From assembly GCA_023213395.1 (NCBI GenBank), contig CM041465.1:7936001-8000000 (forward strand): DNA of 64,000 nucleotides, written 5' to 3'. The notes below the pieces were generated by a model. It had not been told where the DNA came from. It saw only the letters and a program-made list of their open reading frames with translations, and searched no databases. Source of the DNA: Cycas panzhihuaensis (Eukaryota > Cycadophyta). Of the stretch, positions 49,078 through 61,348 are shown one piece after another (within the stretch, counting starts at the first letter, position 1; the number at the start of each line of letters is the position of its first letter). The translations under genes were made by a program, and so were the position numbers.

Positions 49078-49510
49078 ATCTCTCCCTTAATAGTAGAAGG
49101 TCATTTCATCCTATTTTATTCTATCCTATGAGGTCTTTATTTGAGTCTCTTACAAAGAAAACTAATTTGACACTTTTATGAGAAATCGTCATGGGCAAGA
49201 AATCCTATGAACTTTCTAATCTACTAACATGGCTCATGTAGCTTTTTGAATGAAGCCAAATAGCTAATCAATATAATAAATTTTATAGCTAAAATCTACT
49301 AAGTATCCATATACCATTTGGTCATCCTCCATGCCTTTTCAGGTTTTCATAGGTTTTAATTTTCTAAAATGGTATAACCCTTATCCTTTTATGCCCACAA
49401 GGGGTTTTCACAAATGGGATAATACAGAGACCTACTCTTGTCCTTCTGCACCCATAAAGGGTTTTCACAAATAAGATAGACTATGATGGTCCTATTATCA
49501 TCTCCTTCAA
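49078..49510 (-). other. 3' untranslated part of the minus-strand copia element
   Basis: From the polyprotein stop to the purine tract. It contains two related segments of about 60 bases with GGGTTTTCACAAATGGGATA and GGGTTTTCACAAATAAGATA. Confidence 0.5.
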
Positions 49511-52500
49511 TCAATTAGAGATGGAGGCTTTAAGGCTAACTTGCCTTCAGAACTATTTAAATTTCACCCTTTGTAGTGGTTTGGTAAAGATACCAGCCAC
49601 TCGATCTAATATGGGAGTAGTACCCCAGCTGAATTGTGTCGTCATGAACTAGTTCTCTAATCCTATAGACTTTCATACTTATATGTTTAGTACAATCATG
49701 AAATATAAGATTTTTAGCCATTTAGATTGTAGATTGATTATCCATATATAGGTTGGTAGAACTTATTTGAGTGACATTCAATGTATTCAATAATTTTCTA
49801 AGCCATATCACCTCCTTGCTTATCTTAGAAGTAGCAATATATTTAGCTTTAGCAATTGAGTTTACAATTATATTCTACCATCTGGATCTCCATGATATTG
49901 GTGCTATTCTAAAAAATGTTACAAACCTAAACGTAGATCTTCCTATATCTTTATTTCTAGTAAAGTCTAAGTCTATGTATGCATAAATTTTAAATTTTGC
50001 ATTGGGTTCATATAATAGACCATATTTGTTGGTTGTCTTTAGGTACCTCAACACTTATATTATAGCCTGCTAGTGATTTTGCTTAGGATTTATCATGAAT
50101 CTTATAAGAATATAGATAAGGTATGCAATATCTAGCCTTTTGTTGGTAGTATAGATGAGACTACCTATAAGTTACGTATAGAGTATTGTGTCTGCCCCCC
50201 TATGTCACCATCAGCTAAGAGTTTAATATTAGATTCCATAAGTATAGCCACTAGTCGAGCATCTTCCAACCAAAACTTTGTCAGAAAATCATTAATATAT
50301 TTTTCTTGGGAGAGAAATATTTTGTCATTCTTTTGAGTTACTTTAATTCTTGAGTAATATTTCATCAGCACAAGGTCAAATAATTTAAAAGTTTTAGTAA
50401 GGTCCTTCTTCAGTTGACTGATTACCTATTCATTATTCCTCATTATTAGCATATCATCCACAAAGATTAAGAGGTAAGTAACTTTATATTTTTAATACTT
50501 AATGAATAGTATTACATCAAAATCTTAATAACTACAAACCTCATATCTAAGTTACCTCATTCTTCTAGACAACTTGGTAAACTAAGTATGAGGGGTTTGT
50601 TTTAGGCCATACAAGGATTTTTTTAACTTGCAAACTTTATGCTTTAGAATGATGATCTTGTATCTTTTTGGTTGAGCCATATAAATTTCTTCTTTAAAGC
50701 CCCCATTAATAAATGTAGTCTTAACATTAAGTTGGTGGACTTTCTAACCCTATTAAGCAACCAAGGCTATAAGAGTTCTGATTATAGGCTGCTTAGTTAT
50801 AGGAGTAAAGATTTGAGTGTAATCAATACCTTCCCTCTGTGTGAATCCTTTTGCTACCAACCTCGCCTTGTGTTTTTCTAGGGTGCCATTTAATATGTAT
50901 TTATTTTTTAACACCTATTTATTTTGAACTACCTTCCTTCTAAGTGGTAAATCAATGAGCTCCCATGTATCATTCTTCATAAGAGATTATTACTCTTCAT
51001 TCATGGAATTCCTCCAAGCTGTATAATTTATAACATTTTGGTATGTTATGGGCTCTTCATTGAGAGCAAGGTGTAGTTCTATCAGTTCAAGCTCAATAAA
51101 AAGTGATTCATGCATATTTACTCTATGGACACTTCTAGCATTAGTTCTATCTATCTCATCTAGTTGTATGTCCTTGAATAGTTGGTAGGCTTCATGAAAA
51201 CCTCAAGTTGGGAATGAGGTTCTCATTTCTACAACCTCTTGGTCTTTCTTTATTTTGATCCTAAAAAGGACCATGTGAAATGTCTGGTATAAAGGAAGTT
51301 TATGATGTTGGAGAATATGGGTCAACCATTGATGTTGGAGAAGGTGGTCCTTCTACTATGGATTTACCTTTGTCAAATTTTCTATTCTCAAATGATGGTG
51401 TTGGATGTATACACATTATCTGGAAGTCACAACTTGTATCCTTTGGGGCTCTATTGTCATATTCCAAGATGTTAAGCAATTGTTGAGTATTTACCCCATT
51501 AAATTTTGGAATCTAGACATCAAATTCAGTGGTATTATTAAATCAGTATGAAGGTATCTTAGAGTGAAGTCTAAGCAATTGATCTTTAGTCTCTACAAAT
51601 ATAACATCTCTAGTGGTGATGATTTTGTATTGTGAAGGTAGAAAAGTCGTATACCCCTTTTTGTCTATAGAGTATCTGACAAAGATACCTTTAAGGTCTC
51701 TCTCCTAGAGCTTATTTATGTGTTCCTCTAAAATGTGAAAATAATAAGTAAAGCTAAAATTTCTAAAGTAAGAGATAGTGGGGTTTGCCCATACCACATT
51801 TCATGTGGAGAGGGATAAAGATTTGAGGGATTAACAGTGTTGATGCAATACACAATAGTCCAAATAGCCTCATCCCAAAGATAGATAGGGGCATTCATAT
51901 ATACTAGTATAGTATGAGCCATGTTCATGATGGCCCTATTCATGTGTTTGGAAACTCTATTTTGCTAGGATATACCTATAATAGTGATCTAATATTTGAT
52001 CCCATGGTGGAGAAGGTACAATTCAAACTCATTGGAGATATACTCACCACCGTTAACAATCCTGACTATTTTGATCTTGAATCTTAATTCACTTTCCATG
52101 CAAGCCTTGAAAACTTGAAACATATAAAAAGATTCAACTTTCTTTGTAAAAAAATCAACCCATACTTTTTTGGTAAAATCATTAATGAAAGTAATATAGT
52201 ACCACTTTTTGTTTGAGAGAAGAGACATGCATAGGACCACATATATTTAAGTGTACAAGCTATAAAGGTTGGCTAGATTTCCACTGGCTATGAGGAAAGA
52301 GTTGTCTTTAAGATTTGGCAATGATACATGCTTCATATTTAAAGGGCTTAAAGGAGGGCTTAGGCATACTAGGAATAGTGGTATGTAGTTCTCTTAAATT
52401 ATCAATTTTGATATGGCCCATACGATTATGTTATAGGGTCTCTTAGGACAACTTTCAAGGAGTTAGGGTTATGATAAAAGCAGAGTCATCATCAACATAA

Positions 52501-54065
52501 TTGGCTTCAGAAGATGGTGAGTCAGTTAGGTGAAAAGGTTTGCTATCAAGAATTCCATTCATAACTATAACATTCAAAGGAGGGTGAATAGCATAGAGAG
52601 TTTGATTATTTGTAGTTACACTTAGATTAAATCCATGAGAGATAAGGGTGGATAGGGAGAATATGTTATATTTTAAAGCAAGAATATACAAAACATTAAT
52701 AAGGGTAAAATCTAAAAGGCCTGAGAGTTTTAGGAAAATGGTTCTAAGTCCTTAGACTAGCTAAGATGATTTGTTAGCTATATGTACAACATCACAAACT
52801 TTAGAGTCAAAATCCTAAATGAACCAGTGATGACAAGTCATATATTATGTTGGTCTAATATCCATGATCTAAGATGGAGTATTTGAGGTGGCACTATTGG
52901 CAACTCCAAGTGGTGAAAGCAAAAGTGAATAAGCATAACCATAATGAGCCTCAATATACTTAGTGGATCTATCAATAACATTTAATAAAGTGGCCCCAAT
53001 TCTTTGAAGGTGTGCATGAGTAAATTGCATTCCACCAAAAGCATCTTCAAAACAAGTATCATTACCATTATATATACCATGGTACTATTGATAGCTTGGT
53101 AGTTTACTAATGTCAGTTCTACAATTTTTAGTATAGTGTCTTTAGCACACAATTATTTAATTTCCAATCTGATAGGAAGTATTCAACTGGCTAGATTATC
53201 TCTGATTACTGGATTTGGGTCTAGGTTAATTATTTTGGCCTTAGCCTTGAGACTATTTTTATTGGTATTAAGGAGCTTATTGACTATGAGGACATTGTTC
53301 TCATTATCTACTTTTGCCTCTTCTATGGGAATTACCACCTCTATAAGAGAATTGACCTTGATTTTTGATATAAAAAAGATATTATTACACTTCAAAAGCA
53401 ACATCAACTAGATTTGATATAGTTTCAAAGCTCATATCAAAGGTCTTATCAAATTCAATGAACTTATCAACAAGAGCCTCAAAGTTTAAGGTCTTTAAGG
53501 TGCTACTAGATTGAAGACTTCCTAATAAATTTTTATAATCTGGGATATAGAGACATGACTAAATGAAAAAATCCCATATAATTCATTGATTCTTGAAGTT
53601 TTTATCGATGGATTATTTTATGGGATGAAGGAGGTTGATTGTCTTACTTACATATCTTTTTTATATTTTCAATTTGTTCATCTTTAGCACTAGGTGAACA
53701 AATTCCAAGTTTGATTTAGTATCAAAGGTCTTCCTAAGAACTTCAAGGAATTTCCATGATGTATCATATATAGCTTCATCAATGAGGTTATACATAGAAT
53801 AACCAATGATAAGAAGTATCCCTACGCAGATTTTATCATCATCAAGTTCCCATTGGCATTTGGTTATAGCTTCAATGGGAGGAATCAAAGAAGTTCCTCT
53901 AGAGGTACCAGTGGTAATAATGGCAGTAATAATTAGTATAAGTTATAGGTGATCTCTCTAAAGACCTTCATACTTTACAGCATTTCTACCACCAATGAAT
54001 CACATATCCCAATTTTCTTTCACTTTAAGAATACAATTCATATTTTCCTTAAACTGTGAAAACAT
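49511..54065 (-). pseudogene. Ty1/copia gag-pol polyprotein
   Basis: The ATG is at 54065 (MFSQFKENMN). Gag at 53888-53661 reads CQWELDDDKICVGILL and WKFLEVLRKTFDTKSNLEF. A zinc-knuckle remnant lies near 53140 and a protease remnant near 52850 (WxMD..PTxYMT). GAG-pre-integrase near 52440 reads HNRMGHIKIDNLRELH. Integrase spans about 52330-51730 (LCMSLLSNKKWYYITFINDF, then IVNGGEYISNEF). RT includes FVDDMLIMRNNE at about 50470-50435 and KYINDFLTKFWLEDAR at about 50300-50250. The RNase H end is near 49580 (IFTKPLQRVKF). Integrase before RT is copia order. Stops interrupt it, but it is better preserved than the copia at 1668. Confidence 0.86.
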
Positions 54066-54238
54066 GGTATCTTTTGAGAAGGGAAGAAATGAATAAGGGA
54101 CTTATGAAAGTGATGGCAATAAATGACCAATCACTATTTACAAATAGAAGATGTAATGAAGTAGTGTAGTAGAATGAAGAATAAAGAAGTGAGAATGGTT
54201 ACTCAAAGATGAAGGGAGAAACTTAGGGAAAAGTCACT

Positions 54239-54445
54239 AACACTTATGACAAATATTAACTTGACATAGTAGGAATATGAGAAGTACTATGATGAAAATT
54301 AAACACCAACACTTATGGTAAATATTAACCAGACGTAGTAGGAATATGAGAAGCACTATGATGAATATTGGCCACCAACACTTATGATAGAACTACCCTA
54401 ATACAGTAGGAATGTAGCACTATGATTACACTATAGATTATTACT
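54239..54445. repeat. 69-bp minisatellite, three units
   Basis: The phrase AACACTTATG recurs at 54239, 54308 and 54377, each followed by similar sequence (AATATTAAC..., AGTAGGAATATGAGAAG). The third unit is diverged. The inverted copy in arm A is at 44620-44826. Confidence 0.8.
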
Positions 54446-54487
54446 CATAAATATGTGAGTAATCAATAAAGAAGATTTATATACCAA

Positions 54488-55719
54488 TGTTAAAGTTGAT
54501 ATTATTGGGCACACATAACTCTGAAACTCAAATGTAAGATATGTAATCAACCCAATAACCTCTAACTTATGTCCAATATATAGTTGAGGTTGTTGAAGGG
54601 ATGCTTAGGCTTCTAATGGAATTAAGTTGGCCTTTACTTATGATACCTATAATTATGCTTGGTAATGAAATCTAAGTCACAAAAGAGCTCAGGTACTTCC
54701 AATCCTCGTCCAGTTGACCAATGAGTAGCTATATGCCTTCTCTGAAGATTGGTACACATATACCCATGGCTATGATAGATATTAAATCAAGTATATTTTA
54801 ATCTTATATTAAAGTTTTAGTTTTCCTGATTAGTTATCAAGATGAGGTACAATGGTATGGCTAACTAAACCTCACTAATATTCTAGTTAAGTCTAGTCTC
54901 AAATTGAAACCTACACCTCCTTTATGGCATGGCATTCTTCCAACTAAGGTGTCTTAACCTTATCAAGTATGTGAATAGGTACAAGATGGCAGAAAATAAT
55001 GCACATGATACATTCCTTTTAGGGAGAGTGAAAAGATTATCAAATTTACATCAAACATATATATAACTAAAAACGAGGTGCTTACTTGGAGTGCTTGTTT
55101 GGAGTGTTTTTATAATGTTGAGATAAAATGTTGAGAACTGAGGTGAGAACATAAGATATCACTCTAATCAAGGTGTTTTCCACTCACTTTTACAATGAGC
55201 TTTAAAGCCTTAAAAAATGAAGAAATTTTCTTCATTTTTTTTAATACAAAAAAGTATTCTTCACTAAAATAGCAATAACTTTCTCCCATGATAATAAAAT
55301 TAAGTGCCAGTTTTTATGTTGTAAACTAGACTTAGAGTTGCATCTTTTGGAAGTAGAATCAAGTCATGATAAGTTCTAAAAATTTTTTGGTAGTCCCACA
55401 AAGTGGATAGAATATATTTTTTCTAAAATTCTTATAAAAATAATTATTGTTTACTAAAATAGCAATAACATTCTTATATGATAACAAAATTAGGTGCCCA
55501 CTTTTGCACTAGAAACTAGACTCAGAGCTGCATCATTAGTAATTAGAATCAAGTCAATTGGATCTCTATATTGGAGTATCCTGCTGGACCCTCAGGTGTT
55601 TCCAACCCATCCTTAATCGGCTCCATGGATTTCCTCGACCTGGGTCGAGCCTGGCATGTTTGTGGGTTATAGTAGGATCAATTCTACCTTAGTCTTTTGG
55701 TTTAATAACAACTTCAACA
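54488..55719 (+). repeat. LTR, 1232 bp
   Basis: TGTTAAAGTTGATATTA to AATAACAACTTCAACA; the ends are near-perfect inverted copies over about 16 bases. It is followed by a good primer-binding site, so the plus orientation is preferred. No second same-strand copy lies in the window; the only other copy is inverted at 43346-44577. Confidence 0.75.
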
Positions 55720-55732
55720 TGGTATCAAAGTC
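55720..55732 (+). other. Primer-binding site next to the 1232-bp LTR
   Basis: TGGTATCAAAGTC against TGGTATCAGAGCC: two transitions. It abuts the LTR end CA. Confidence 0.72.
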
Positions 55733-56137
55733 GTAGGGTCCTACATAACTAAAGCTTGATGTTAAATGGAGTAGTGTGATCGTTGGTTATTAGGTAACAT
55801 CATCTAACCCAAGATGAGTTTTGAGGATCCATCAACCCCGATAATGTACATATGTAGGCATAGTGTATCAGTGGTGGTTAAAATAATAAATATCACTATT
55901 CAACAGAGAATAAGGGTTCTTAGGAGTCAATATTCAGGTGTGAAGGCCATGTTTGTGGTTGGAGTTAGCTCGTTAAGGGTCATCTAAAGCTAGTTAAAGA
56001 ACTATTGTAGTAATTTAAGCCAACAAAGCATGTGTTAATGGTGATTCTAAAACTATAAGGACAACCAACCTTGTACACAAGTAAGTTAGTCATTTTTTCA
56101 TCCAAAACACTATAAAATTCAAAAAAGATGAAGATTT

Positions 56138-56868
56138 TTTTTAGTGTCACCTTTATTCAATTTGTATAAGGGAGAGATTAAGCCTTCCCGAGTTGTTTTT
56201 AGCCCTCTATACTAAAATTTGATGAAGCACATAGTAGTATAAAGAATTATCCATTGTATTTTTAAGTTGTAGTACTTTTATAAGTGGAAGTATGACCTCT
56301 TATCTCTACCATATACACCTTGTTGATCCTACATCTGTATGTTGAGAGATAGTTGTGCTATTTGTATCCTATTTTGGAAGACTTGTGTGCTTTAATAAAG
56401 CACTATATAGTTGTTTAAGGTTGTCTGAGAGTATAGTATATTGGCTAGGCATGGTTTAGAGACCGTTGGGTTGTTTCTTCACCAAATCTGAGCTTGTTTG
56501 TTGCTCTTCCATTTAGCTAGGCATATTTTTTGGGCTAATTGGATAGTTATAGTACTATCTAGGTAGTGTATGGGCTATGTACCAACTGTGTGAAAGGAGA
56601 GCAGGCTGTGATAAAGATATAGGTTCGTTTAGAGATATGTTATTCTGCACAGGTTGACCTGCATTATTTATGGTAGCTGCACCTTTGTCTCCTTCCATGT
56701 GAAGTGCATGGAGATAAAGGGAAAGTGAATAATACTAAGTATGTTATGATAAAATCTTGAAAATATTTTCAAATCCACTTTTATAATCTCCTTCACCATA
56801 TGGATTGTGGGGGAGAAGGAAGTGATGGCTCCATTGTAAGTGAAAGTGAGAAATATAAAAGAAATAAA
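56138..56868 (-). other. Leader of the minus-strand copia element
   Basis: About 730 bases between arm B and the primer-site region, with no open frame recognised. Confidence 0.4.
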
Positions 56869-56880
56869 CTCTGGTACGAG

Positions 56881-57179
56881 TTAAAAGGAGTGGATCTATC
56901 ATTCATCTCTATGCATTATATACAAAGGTAAACATGGGAGAAAAAGAGACTTGAGAAAGAAAGAGTAGCTCTCACAAAAATGGAGAGGTAAGAATGAGCC
57001 TCCTCCATTAAGCTTTTACTTTTATATTGAGAGAGGAAGCATTATAGTTAGGTGAAATGAAATTACATATAATATACATAAAAGTGCATTTCACTTAAGT
57101 GATATAATTTAAAGTTCATTTAAGACTCTTTTAAGAATAATTAATTAATATAATAACCTTATGATATTAACCTATTTCA
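56881..57179 (-). repeat. 5' LTR of the minus-strand copia element
   Basis: On the minus strand it starts TGAAATAGGTTAATATC at 57179. It matches 48782-49077 over its length at roughly 85-90% by eye. Confidence 0.76.
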
Positions 57180-58659
57180 TGCATATTCTATGATTTCCTA
57201 TTTTTGATATAGTATTTATGTGTTCTAATTGTAGGTGTGGTCTTCTATTATTTCTATCTCCTAGATTAAATGTGGTAACATATGATTTTGACTCCATGAA
57301 GAGAAGGGATTCCTTCTTATTTATCTCCAAGTCTACAAGAATGATCAACTTCTCAAGCCAATGAACACTTCTTTGAAAGGAAAGGAGGAACAATAATATA
57401 TTTACTAACTCCACTTATGTAAGTATGTGTCTTCAACCAACAAAATACTTTATTTCTCTATATCATCCAAGGAATACTTTATGCCAAATTTGATAAGAAT
57501 TTCCATTATAATTACATGTATATATTTTCCAATTATGGCTATATAAAGATAGTATATCACTTCAACGTTATTGACTTTCATGGGTAAGTAACCTACCCAA
57601 AATATATAATAACCTTAGTGGACAAGATTTTGATCAAAAGATACTTCAACTATGTTCTTCCTTCTTTTGAATGAATCTTCTAGTACCAATGCAAGATAGG
57701 TTAATATAACTTGAATTCTTTCAAGGACAAGCATAGAAAAACTTGCCATGTTAAATATGATCATATAAAGTCTTGTGTACATGTATAAAACTATGTGACC
57801 TAATATTATTTGGATTTTGCCAACAAATTTATCACCATAAATTAAGGTGATATCATCTAAACTTTACATTAAGGCAGTTGTATCTCCATGATGTACCACC
57901 TATAAAAGATGATGTCTGAAATTATTTTTAGATTTTTTATCCTCCATCCTTTCAGTAATTCCCAATATAATCTTTCCTATCAACATGCTAAGGCTCAAGG
58001 TATTTAGTGAGATAATATTTTTCTCTATCTTCAAATCTTCATTGTTCTTATCTTCCTTAGATTTCAAATGAAGATCATTAGGTATATTTTTAGAAATAGA
58101 TTCATCCACTTTATGAATATTAGATGAGTCTATGTGAGAACTAATTTTTCCTTTTTACTTTTCGTTTTAACTTCTTTTTCTAGTTTTTAGTTAGGTTGTT
58201 GCATAGAGTTTATTCTCTAAGAACAACCTTCTTTCTTTCTTCATCCTTATTACCTATAATATAAAATTTATTTAGCCTTTTAAGAAACTTTTACACTGCC
58301 TAGGGGCTCTTTTCATATGCATCTTTTAACAAATTCTAGGCCTTATTTGTAATATCAATATTTTAAATTATATGAAAGAGGAACTTATAGGAAGAGGGAA
58401 GGTTTTCATTATCAAAAGCTATAATCATCACATTAATGGCTAATCTATTTTTCTTTTTGAAGCTTTCTTCCCCTACTTTATTAATTAATGTAGTACTAAG
58501 AATAATTTTCCATAGTCCTTTAGCTATAAATATGCACTCCATTTTAATTTTCTAAATTTGAAAATTAGTTCCAACATATTTAGGTAAGACTATGTTACTA
58601 TCTATTATCCAAAACTCATTTTTCTCTGGTATAAAAGTAATGATATCACTTAAGTCCAT
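57180..58659 (-). pseudogene. Copia-like gag remnant with unidentified continuation
   Basis: ATG at 58659 gives MDLSDIITFIPEKNEF, then KMECIFIAKGLWKIIL, then NRLAINVMIIAF and YKFLFHIIQNIDITNKA, clearly copia gag. After frame changes an open frame at 58109-57900 reads HLKSKEDKNNEDLKIEKN and ISLNTLSLSMLIGKIILG; the continuation (TLIYGDKFVGKIQII) is mostly open but matches nothing I recognise. An 80-codon frame at 57414-57172 (LIILVDLEINKKESLLFME) is also unassigned. The gag is related to the fragment at 47588. Confidence 0.55.
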
Positions 58660-60277
58660 GATGCATAAATGAGTTGATTTATGTACCCACTTTAATATAA
58701 AGTAAACCTCTCAAAACAGCAAGAAAAGTTTCTAAACTCCATACCAAAGTATCGTGCTCTATGATATGATTCCAATGCCTCTAACTATTTCAAAAATAAA
58801 TTCTTAGATGCAAAGGTGAGAAGCAAAATATATAACTATCCATTTTTTAAGAGTAAAATGAAGACTCTAAAAGTTTATCCTATTTTTGTGTGATAAGTAG
58901 AAGTTACATCAAGATTTTATATGCTCAAAAGCTTAGTTGTTAGGGGGCTGGTGGATCCTAACTCAAACTTCAATATGATTTAATTAAAAATGACATTACA
59001 AAATTTATATATTCTACCCTATCTTAATTAAAGTCCACAAATGCTAAAATAGAATTTAATTTTATTTAATTTAATCTTTCACTTTGAAAAAAAACTTATT
59101 ACCCTAAAAACCCTAACTAATCTATGTGTAGATCTACATGTATAAGGTAACTACAATATGACTCTCATTCAATGATCAAGCTTGAGTAAGGGTTTGACAT
59201 TTCTCACCCTAAATTTGTGTCTCTATAAGGTATCTTATGTGCCTCCTTGAATATGTCATTGGCAAATTTAGAGCTATGTCCTCTACTACAAATTTAATGA
59301 CTCCTCACCATCTACTAGTCCTCTTATGCTTCTAGCACCTACACTGCTAGGTGGGATATATAAATAGAAATCCATTGGAACTCATCATAGAGATAAGTTA
59401 TAGCTAAAAGAGTAGTGGTTTATGAGGTATAGTGAAATAATGGATGGGTGGAATGTTAAATATATGATTCCATGGCCAGATTAGGGTACCTTCGTGTGAT
59501 TAGAACAAGTGTTGGCCAAGAAGAAAAATACACCCAAGAAGGCTAATCCAGTAAAGAAACCTGAATCCTCCTACTATCTTAAAACCTTCAATAAGGTTCA
59601 TGATGGGAAATACCCATGTTAAGTTGCTTAAGGAGAATAAGAAGAGTTTTGTTGATAGGAATGGTAGTAAGTACCATAAGCAGGTTATCCACGAAGCCTT
59701 AGTATAACCTCTGCAAAGAATTTAATTCAAAAGCCTAGGAAGAAGGCTCAATGTGAGTAGTTGGACAAGGATGAGGTCACCTTTCCTAAAGGTCTACCAG
59801 GTTGCTTTAATCAAGGAAATTCCCTTGCCAAAAAATATGGTGTAGTTTCACCAACATATTAAAGATTCTATAGTATGATTATAGCAAGGGCCAGTTGTAC
59901 AAGAAGATGAGGTGCCTTTTAATGAAGATCATGCTCATTGTTCATGTGGTCATAGCTACAGAGATTGAGATTAATATGAAGACCTCACCATCTACTATAG
60001 ATATGCCCAATTAAAGACATTCAATAAAGTTCCACAGTTGAAAAATCATCATAATAAAGTTTTATGAGCAGCATAGTGATCTTAATAAAAAATGACTTTA
60101 ACAATACAAGTCTATAATAGAACAACACAAAGGTATGATATAATGACAGTGTAAGGTAGGATCATCATTAAAAAAAAAAACTTTTAGTGATAACACAAAC
60201 ACTCACAATATAAATAAAGGATATGAAGATATAATGGTAGTTAGCAATACAAATAATAATCATAGATAGACTAGGCT
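58660..60277. other. Unassigned repeat-derived DNA
   Basis: AT-rich with many stops. A Lys/Pro-rich plus-strand stretch near 59515-59620 (KKANPVKKPESSYYLK) may be a gag remnant. No LTR pair was identified. Confidence 0.3.
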
Positions 60278-61348
60278 TTCAACGACAACACTATTAGGAT
60301 ATATTTTGTCACTAAGGGCTATGTGGAAACTAAATGTAGGGCTGTGTTGACCATTGGAATGCAAGTATAGACCATATAGAGGTATGTATGATGAGAAAAG
60401 CTAGAAAAGTAAGCATTCTAGGTACGTATGATAGGTGCATACCAGAATAGGTATGTAACACAAGATACATACCATTTGTAGTATGCTAAAGAACAACAAA
60501 GGTATGCATGATAGACTGGGACCGAAAGACACTAGAGGATGATGACATCAACACCAAGGGATATACATACGAACATATGGATGAAAAGGCACTAATTAAA
60601 TGTGATTAATCAATTGGTTAAATGAAAGGATACATTAAGGCTTAAAAGGTACGATTATGATAGGGAGTCATAACTCTTCAACAAAAGGCACCAAAGAGAC
60701 ACATTTAAGGAAGCTTACAAGGACCATTCTAGTGGTGAGAACTGAGTGATTCAATCCTATGGTATACTCTCAGGGGTGAGAGCTGAGCATTCATCTCATA
60801 TGGTGGTATGCTAGCCAGCACACATCTTTAGTGGTATAGAATAAAGTTACAGCAGATGCATTTCGTGATGCATACCCTTTTAGAATATATATAACAGAAC
60901 TCAGTGTATATGGCTAGAATGTATAGGGAATACATTCCAAAATGTATTGTATGAGATATATTACTTAATAAAAGGAAAAGTTATGTGGGAATCAATGTTC
61001 TATGTGTACTATGATGCTTGTGTAATGGATAATTACTTATTATTATACTAATGTATATAATCTGTGATGACATTATGTGGAATTATAAATAATCTATGAT
61101 GACTATGGTATATAAAGCATGTTAACTATATTCTAGAGTAGACTACTAGTGATCCCTTTACAAGTGTACATATCTTAGTAGGGAGATCTTGTAAAAATAA
61201 GCCAGCATTGATTTTGTTACCTACGTCCACTGATGAGGGGCTAGGGCTAGGAATTTCACAAGGGGAGAATGTTCAAAATGTAGAGGACCCTGGCTGTTGT
61301 CATAATGGTAGGCTATAACTAAGCCTTTAATAGTTAGGGGACCTTCCA
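60278..61348 (+). repeat. Probable LTR and leader of the gypsy element at 61349
   Basis: Lies just upstream of a gypsy gag. It holds four copies of a short motif like GGTATGTATGATR (60381, 60421, 60450, 60501) and a TATA-like TATATATAACAGAACTC at about 60886. Borders and primer-binding site were not found; no initiator-Met type site is visible. Confidence 0.4.

Larger units (their letters stand above)
54175..56137 (+). repeat. Arm B of the 1963-bp inverted duplication, with LTR and primer site
   Basis: Reverse-complement partner of 42928-44890. Contents on the plus strand: a 69-bp minisatellite (54239-54445), the LTR 54488-55719, the primer-binding site 55720-55732, and 405 bases of interior with a 56-codon frame from ATG 55814 (MSFEDPSTPIM) that resembles no domain I know. 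It lies in the leader of the minus-strand copia element, so it is probably the donor site or an independent insertion. Confidence 0.88.
48782..57179 (-). mobile_element. Ty1/copia element on the minus strand containing arm B
   Basis: The 3' LTR is about 48782-49077 and the 5' LTR about 56881-57179 (296 and 299 bp, starting TGAAAT on the minus strand). The polypurine tract AAGGGAGAGAT (minus strand, 49078-49089) adjoins the 3' LTR. A plausible primer site on the minus strand just left of the 5' LTR (about 56869-56880, TCGTACCAGAGT) matches initiator-Met tRNA at 9 of 12. The polyprotein is 54065 to 49511. The 1963-bp segment 54175-56137 lies in its leader. The outer ends of the LTRs are approximate. 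Confidence 0.75.

Noticed and set aside
54488-55719. DNA transposon with inverted terminal repeats
   Set aside because: The ends are inverted copies over about 16 bases, but TG...CA borders and an adjoining initiator-Met type primer site fit an LTR better. The outward TACCA/TGGTA match is short, and no transposase is present.
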